NCBI GenBank assembly: GCA_963676075.2
Contig: CAXXNZ010000010.1
Span: forward strand, 1-8,421
Length of the DNA stretch: 8,421 bases
Reading direction: 5' to 3'
DNA from: JAHJQZ01 sp963676075
GTDB lineage: Bacteria; Pseudomonadota; Alphaproteobacteria; Rhizobiales; Devosiaceae
Shown here in pieces: positions 5,153-8,421 of the stretch (its first letter is position 1; each line of letters starts with the position of its first letter). The notes beneath the pieces are model-generated. The model did no database searches. It was not told the origin of the DNA and was given only the letters and a program-made list of their open reading frames with translations. Made by a program: the position numbers and the translations under genes.

Positions 5153-6393
5153 CACGCCGTCTCCTCGTTCTCGATCAGCATGGCAATGCCCTGTCCACCG
5201 CCGATGCAGGCCGAGGATATGCCATAGCGCTTGCCCGAGCGCTTGAGCTCATTGGCCAGTGTCAGGGTCAGGCGGATCCCGGTCGCCCCGAGCGGATGGC
5301 CGATTGCAATGGCGCCGCCGTTGACATTGAGTTTTTCCTCGTCGATCCCGAGTTCGTCGACACAGGCCAGCACCTGCGCGCCGAAGGCCTCGTTGATCTC
5401 GATGAGGTCGATGTCGGCGAGCGTCATCCCGGTCAGCGCCAGCAGTTCGCGGATCGCCGGCACAGGGCCGATGCCCATGTGCTGCGGCTGGACGCCGACG
5501 GCGACGCTGGCGCGGATGCGGGCCAATGGCTTGAGAAGTTTTTCGCCAAGATAGGCGGAGGACGCGACCAGCACCGCCCCGGCGCCGTCGACGATAGCGG
5601 AGGAGTTGCCACCCGTCTGAACGCCGCCGAAGGCAGGCTTGAGCCTCGACAACACCTCGTAGGGCGAGGGCCTGATGTGGCTGTCGGTATCGACCGCTTC
5701 GACACCGCGTGGCAGGCGGATACCGCGCGTGCCCATGCCCTCGACCTCGAAACTCTCGCTGACGACCGGCACGATCTCCTCGGCGAACAGGCCGGCATCG
5801 CGGGCGGCGATGGCGCGGTTAAAGCTACGTTCGGCAAAGTGGTCGACCCGCTCGCGCGCGATAGAGTATTTTTTGGCGAGATTTTCGGCTGTGTCGCCCA
5901 TGGTGACATCGCCGGCGGGATCGTAGAGCGCCTCCCAGAGGAAATCCTTGAACTCCACCTTGCCCATGGTGAAGCCGTTGCGGTGGGTATAGGCGGCGAT
6001 CGGATTGCGGCTCATCGATTCCGTGCCGGCGGCAAGCGCCAGATCGGCGCGGCCCAGCGAAACCGTGTCGGCGGCCTGGGCGATGACCTCGATGCCGGTC
6101 CCACAGATGCGCTGCACCAGATGTGCCGGTGCCTCGGTCTCGGCGCCGGCATAAATGCCGACATGGCGCGGCGTCAGATAGGCGTCGAACGAGGCCTGGG
6201 CCATCGATCCGACCACGGTCGATCCGATGTCGGAAGCGGCAACGCCTGTTTTCTCGACCGCTGCGCGCGCCGCCTTGATGCCGAGATCGATCGGGGAAAC
6301 CCCGGCGAAGGCGCCGCGATAATCGACGAACGGCGTGCGGGCGCCGCCGATCAGATAGGCGTCATCGAAATGAAGGCGAAGGGCTTTGCTCAT
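5152..6393 (-). CDS. Thiolase (acetyl-CoA C-acyltransferase)
   Basis: This thiolase would split a 3-ketoacyl-CoA with CoA to give acetyl-CoA and a chain-shortened acyl- or aroyl-CoA. It is 413 aa from ATG 6393, slightly longer than the usual 390-400. Key residues are intact: nucleophilic C97 in V-Q-R-I-C-G-T-G, the N-E-A-F motif at 334-337, H366 in A-I-G-H-P-L-G and the second active-site cysteine C396 in S-A-C-I-G-G-G-Q-G. The start at 6393 lies 4 nt after the ligase stop, and the protein then begins just before the thiolase fold (Y-L-I-G-G-A-R-T-P-F). An in-frame ATG at 6450 would add 19 residues inside the ligase gene and is less likely. The ribosome binding site is weak, suggesting translation coupled to the ligase gene. 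Its stop overlaps the SDR start. Confidence 0.93.
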   Translation of the reverse strand: MSKALRLHFDDAYLIGGARTPFVDYRGAFAGVSPIDLGIKAARAAVEKTGVAASDIGSTVVGSMAQASFDAYLTPRHVGIYAGAETEAPAHLVQRICGTGIEVIAQAADTVSLGRADLALAAGTESMSRNPIAAYTHRNGFTMGKVEFKDFLWEALYDPAGDVTMGDTAENLAKKYSIARERVDHFAERSFNRAIAARDAGLFAEEIVPVVSESFEVEGMGTRGIRLPRGVEAVDTDSHIRPSPYEVLSRLKPAFGGVQTGGNSSAIVDGAGAVLVASSAYLGEKLLKPLARIRASVAVGVQPQHMGIGPVPAIRELLALTGMTLADIDLIEINEAFGAQVLACVDELGIDEEKLNVNGGAIAIGHPLGATGIRLTLTLANELKRSGKRYGISSACIGGGQGIAMLIENEETA

Positions 6394-6397
6394 CGGG

Positions 6398-8257
6398 TCA
6401 GGCTTTCTGGCGCGGGAGAATAAAGATGTCTGGGCCGGGCGCATCGGCATAAAGCGACTCGACCAGATCGGCCCGCGCGCTGTGTACGGCTCGCTGGTTG
6501 ATCGAGCCCTTGTCGGTGACCTCGCCCTTGTCGATATCGGGCGGCGTTGCCATCAGCACGGCGCGCGCCACATGGTTGGAACTGCCCGTGGCGTGGCTGG
6601 CCAGAAGCTTCAGCCCGTCCTCGAAGGTCTGGCGCACCTTTGGATGGTTGACGATCTCTTCTGGGTCGCTGTCCTCGGGCAGTTCGACGTGGCGGGCGCA
6701 GACCTCAAGATCGGGAAAGATCATGGCGCCGAGGAAATTCCGGTCGAGTCCGGTCAGCACCACGTCGCGGATGAAGGGCGCACAGGCGGCAATGACCGAG
6801 GTGCGAACCCCGGCCATGTTGACCCATGTGCCGGTCGAGAGCTTGAAATCCTCGCTGACCCGGCCATCGAAGATGAAGCCCTTGTTGACGTCGTCAGGAT
6901 CGACGAAACGCAGGGCATCGCCGATCTTGTAAAAGCCCTCTTCATCGAACGCGGCCTTGCTGAGCAACGGTTCGCGCCAATAGCCGGGGGTGACGTTTGG
7001 ACCTTTCAGGCGCAGTTCGAGCTTGTCGATATTGGGAACGAGCTTGATTTCGAGCCCCGGCGCCGGCAGGCCGACATGGCCGGCCTGTTCGACGGGCCAG
7101 GTCGTGGTGAAGGCAAACGGCGCCGTTTCGGTCGAGCCGTAGCCGGTGACGATCAGCATCGGCTGGCCGAGTTCGGCCCGCGCTGCGCGCTCCAGCCCTT
7201 CAAAGACATGCTGGGAAAGGCTTGCCCCGGCATATTGCATCAGCTTCAGCCGCGAGAAAAACGCCTTGCGCAGGTCCTCGTCCTCGTCGAGCGCCGCGAC
7301 CAGAAATTCGTAGCCCTTGGGGACATTGGTGAAAAAGGTCGGACGGACCGATTTGAGGTTCTCGACCGTCCTGCCGATCAGGGCCGGGGTCGGCTTGCCG
7401 TCGTCGATATAGAACGAACCGCCATTGTAAATAGCGATGCCGGTGTTGTGCGAACCGCCGGCAACATGGTTCCAAGGCATCCAGTCGAGCAACACCGGCG
7501 GTTCGTCCCTGAAGAAGGCGAAGGCCGAGCGGATCATTTCCTGGTTGCAGGCCATCATCCTGTTGGTGGTGACGACGCCCTTCGGGCTGCCGGTCGAGCC
7601 GGAGGTGAACAGGAACTTGGCGATGGTATCTGGCGTGATCGCGTCATGGGCGGCCGCGACCGCGTCGGTCACCGGGGTCTGCAAAAGGTCGCTGAAAAGA
7701 CGGTGGCGGCGCTTTTCGGGCGGGTTCGACCGCACGATGACCGGCACGTCATGGTCGAAGGCGGCGTCCATGGCCTTTTCGAACCGGACGCCGTCGCTCG
7801 CATAGATCATGCCCGGCGTCAGCTGGCCGGCGATGTATTTGAGCTTGCCGAAATCGGTCGAGACCAACGAATAGGCAGGCGAGACCGGCGAATAGGGAAT
7901 GCCGACCCAGATCGCCGCCATGCCGAGAAGGAAATGCTCGATCTCGTTGGCCGAGATGACGATAAGCGGGCGCTCTGGACTGAGACCGGCGTCGAGCAGC
8001 GCCGAGGCCAGGGGCTTGATGGCGTCGAGCACCTGCTTGAAACTCATCCGGCGCCAGTCGTCGCCATCGCGGTCGGCAATCAGCACCGCGTCGGGCGTTT
8101 TTTCGGCCCAGGCTTCGAGCGCATCGACGATCGAGCGCGGATAGTCCCCGAGCACCTGATCCGGCCTGACGATGGCGCTTCCGTCATCGCGCCTCTCGAC
8201 CGTTGCCGTGAATTGTCCCAGCCGCACCGGCCGGAACGGCGTCCCCGCAGCGTTCAT
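6398..8257 (-). CDS. fcs: AMP-forming acyl-CoA ligase, feruloyl-CoA synthase type
   Basis: This enzyme activates a carboxylic acid with ATP and CoA to its CoA thioester through an acyl-adenylate. The protein is 619 aa, long for a fatty acyl ligase but usual for the feruloyl-CoA synthase subgroup. The ATP-binding loop T-S-G-S-T-G-S-P-K-G is at 218-227, the Y-G-S-T-E adenylation motif at 373-377, D-G-R at 464-466, and the C-terminal T-D-K-G-S-I-N-Q-R-A (581-590) holds the probable catalytic lysine K583. The N-terminal half (Y-P-R-S-I-V-D, P-Y-S-P-V-S-P-A-Y-S-L) resembles the feruloyl-CoA synthase family as I recall it. Benzoate- or other aryl-acid ligases cannot be excluded. ATG 8257 was chosen for GGGAGGAG (8263-8270) 5 nt upstream. 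The frame is open to 8377, but that would run through the operator. It is the first gene of a five-gene operon. Confidence 0.9.
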   Translation of the reverse strand: MNAAGTPFRPVRLGQFTATVERRDDGSAIVRPDQVLGDYPRSIVDALEAWAEKTPDAVLIADRDGDDWRRMSFKQVLDAIKPLASALLDAGLSPERPLIVISANEIEHFLLGMAAIWVGIPYSPVSPAYSLVSTDFGKLKYIAGQLTPGMIYASDGVRFEKAMDAAFDHDVPVIVRSNPPEKRRHRLFSDLLQTPVTDAVAAAHDAITPDTIAKFLFTSGSTGSPKGVVTTNRMMACNQEMIRSAFAFFRDEPPVLLDWMPWNHVAGGSHNTGIAIYNGGSFYIDDGKPTPALIGRTVENLKSVRPTFFTNVPKGYEFLVAALDEDEDLRKAFFSRLKLMQYAGASLSQHVFEGLERAARAELGQPMLIVTGYGSTETAPFAFTTTWPVEQAGHVGLPAPGLEIKLVPNIDKLELRLKGPNVTPGYWREPLLSKAAFDEEGFYKIGDALRFVDPDDVNKGFIFDGRVSEDFKLSTGTWVNMAGVRTSVIAACAPFIRDVVLTGLDRNFLGAMIFPDLEVCARHVELPEDSDPEEIVNHPKVRQTFEDGLKLLASHATGSSNHVARAVLMATPPDIDKGEVTDKGSINQRAVHSARADLVESLYADAPGPDIFILPRQKA

Positions 8258-8278
8258 GATAGCTCCTCCCTCATAATT

Positions 8279-8293
8279 GTTATGCAACATAAC
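8279..8293. promoter_or_regulatory. Candidate MarR operator at the ligase operon promoter (GTTAT-N5-ATAAC)
   Basis: GTTATGCAACATAAC is a perfect inverted repeat; the arms extend to 6 bp (GTTATG/CATAAC) around CAA. It ends 21 bp upstream of the ligase ATG. With one flanking T and TA it matches the site before the MarR gene (2492-2509) at 15 of 18 positions. It lies in an AT-rich island and overlaps a weak possible -10 box, so a bound dimer would block transcription of the whole operon (inference). Confidence 0.6.
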
Positions 8294-8307
8294 TATTTTG
8301 ATCGCAA
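8279..8307 (-). promoter_or_regulatory. Possible promoter of the CoA-ligase operon
   Basis: On the minus strand TTGCGA (8307-8302) and CATAAC (8284-8279) are 17 bp apart, each with 4 of 6 matches to sigma-70 boxes. The -10 box falls inside one arm of the candidate operator. Transcription would start near 8272, close to the ribosome binding site. The match is weak and rests mainly on position. Confidence 0.3.
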
Positions 8308-8421
8308 GGGGGAGTTGCGGATCGCTAATCAACAGATGCCCTGGATTTCTGGAGATCGTCCCGGCCGACCCGGGCACCCAGGACCGGCGTGACGGTGCTG
8401 CCGCGAGCGGGTTCAGCCTTG

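Noticed and set aside
5296..6423. A 375-codon open frame on the plus strand, antisense to the thiolase gene
   Set aside because: It is a shadow frame produced by codon bias, with no family features. The thiolase on the other strand has all its catalytic residues.
8258..8377. N-terminal extension of the ligase to a start at 8377
   Set aside because: It would translate through the AT-rich operator region. The ATG at 8257 has a near-perfect ribosome binding site and gives the usual family start.
6386..8392. A 668-codon open frame on the plus strand, antisense to the acyl-CoA ligase gene
   Set aside because: It mirrors the ligase gene in a GC-rich genome. The translation is rich in R, G, D and H with no recognisable domain, while the minus strand encodes a complete ligase with all motifs.

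Overview
The window is GC-rich and reads as an alphaproteobacterial, probably rhizobial (Mesorhizobium/Phyllobacteriaceae-like) chromosome or megaplasmid segment. Grounds are codon bias, the protein families present, and a two-hairpin palindromic intergenic element at 3017-3120 that resembles the RIME repeats of rhizobia. The genus is inference. No RNA genes, CRISPR arrays, insertion sequences or phage genes were seen.

Layout. On the minus strand at the left is a TRAP transporter transcribed dctQ (1667-2209), dctM (348-1670), dctP (start at 251, running off the left edge). A 348-bp regulatory gap (2210-2557) separates it from a divergent MarR-family regulator gene on the plus strand (2558-3016). 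The regulator converges, across the palindromic element, on a tight five-gene minus-strand operon read from right to left: a feruloyl-CoA-synthase-type acyl-CoA ligase (6398-8257), a thiolase (5152-6393), an SDR 3-hydroxyacyl-CoA dehydrogenase-like protein (4394-5152), a 4-hydroxybenzoyl-CoA-type hotdog thioesterase (3971-4384) and a crotonase-family enoyl-CoA hydratase (3183-3959). Junctions in this operon run from a 1-nt overlap to an 11-nt gap.

How the genes fit together (inference). The TRAP system would import an organic or aromatic acid. The ligase would make its CoA thioester, the hydratase would hydrate an alpha,beta-double bond, the SDR would oxidise the 3-hydroxyacyl-CoA, and the thiolase would release acetyl-CoA. 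The thioesterase would free the shortened (for example aroyl) acid. No acyl-CoA dehydrogenase lies inside the window, which suits a substrate that is already unsaturated, such as a hydroxycinnamate (coumarate or ferulate type). This would be the beta-oxidative, thiolase-dependent route rather than the retro-aldol hydratase-lyase/aldehyde dehydrogenase route.

The most notable regulatory signal is one inverted repeat, GTTAT-N5-ATAAC, found both upstream of the MarR gene (2493-2507) and just upstream of the ligase gene (8279-8293). The two copies match at 15 of 18 positions. It is a strong candidate operator for the MarR protein, linking regulator and catabolic operon across about 5.8 kb. The TRAP operon has its own good sigma-70-like promoter with a different dyad at the predicted start site.
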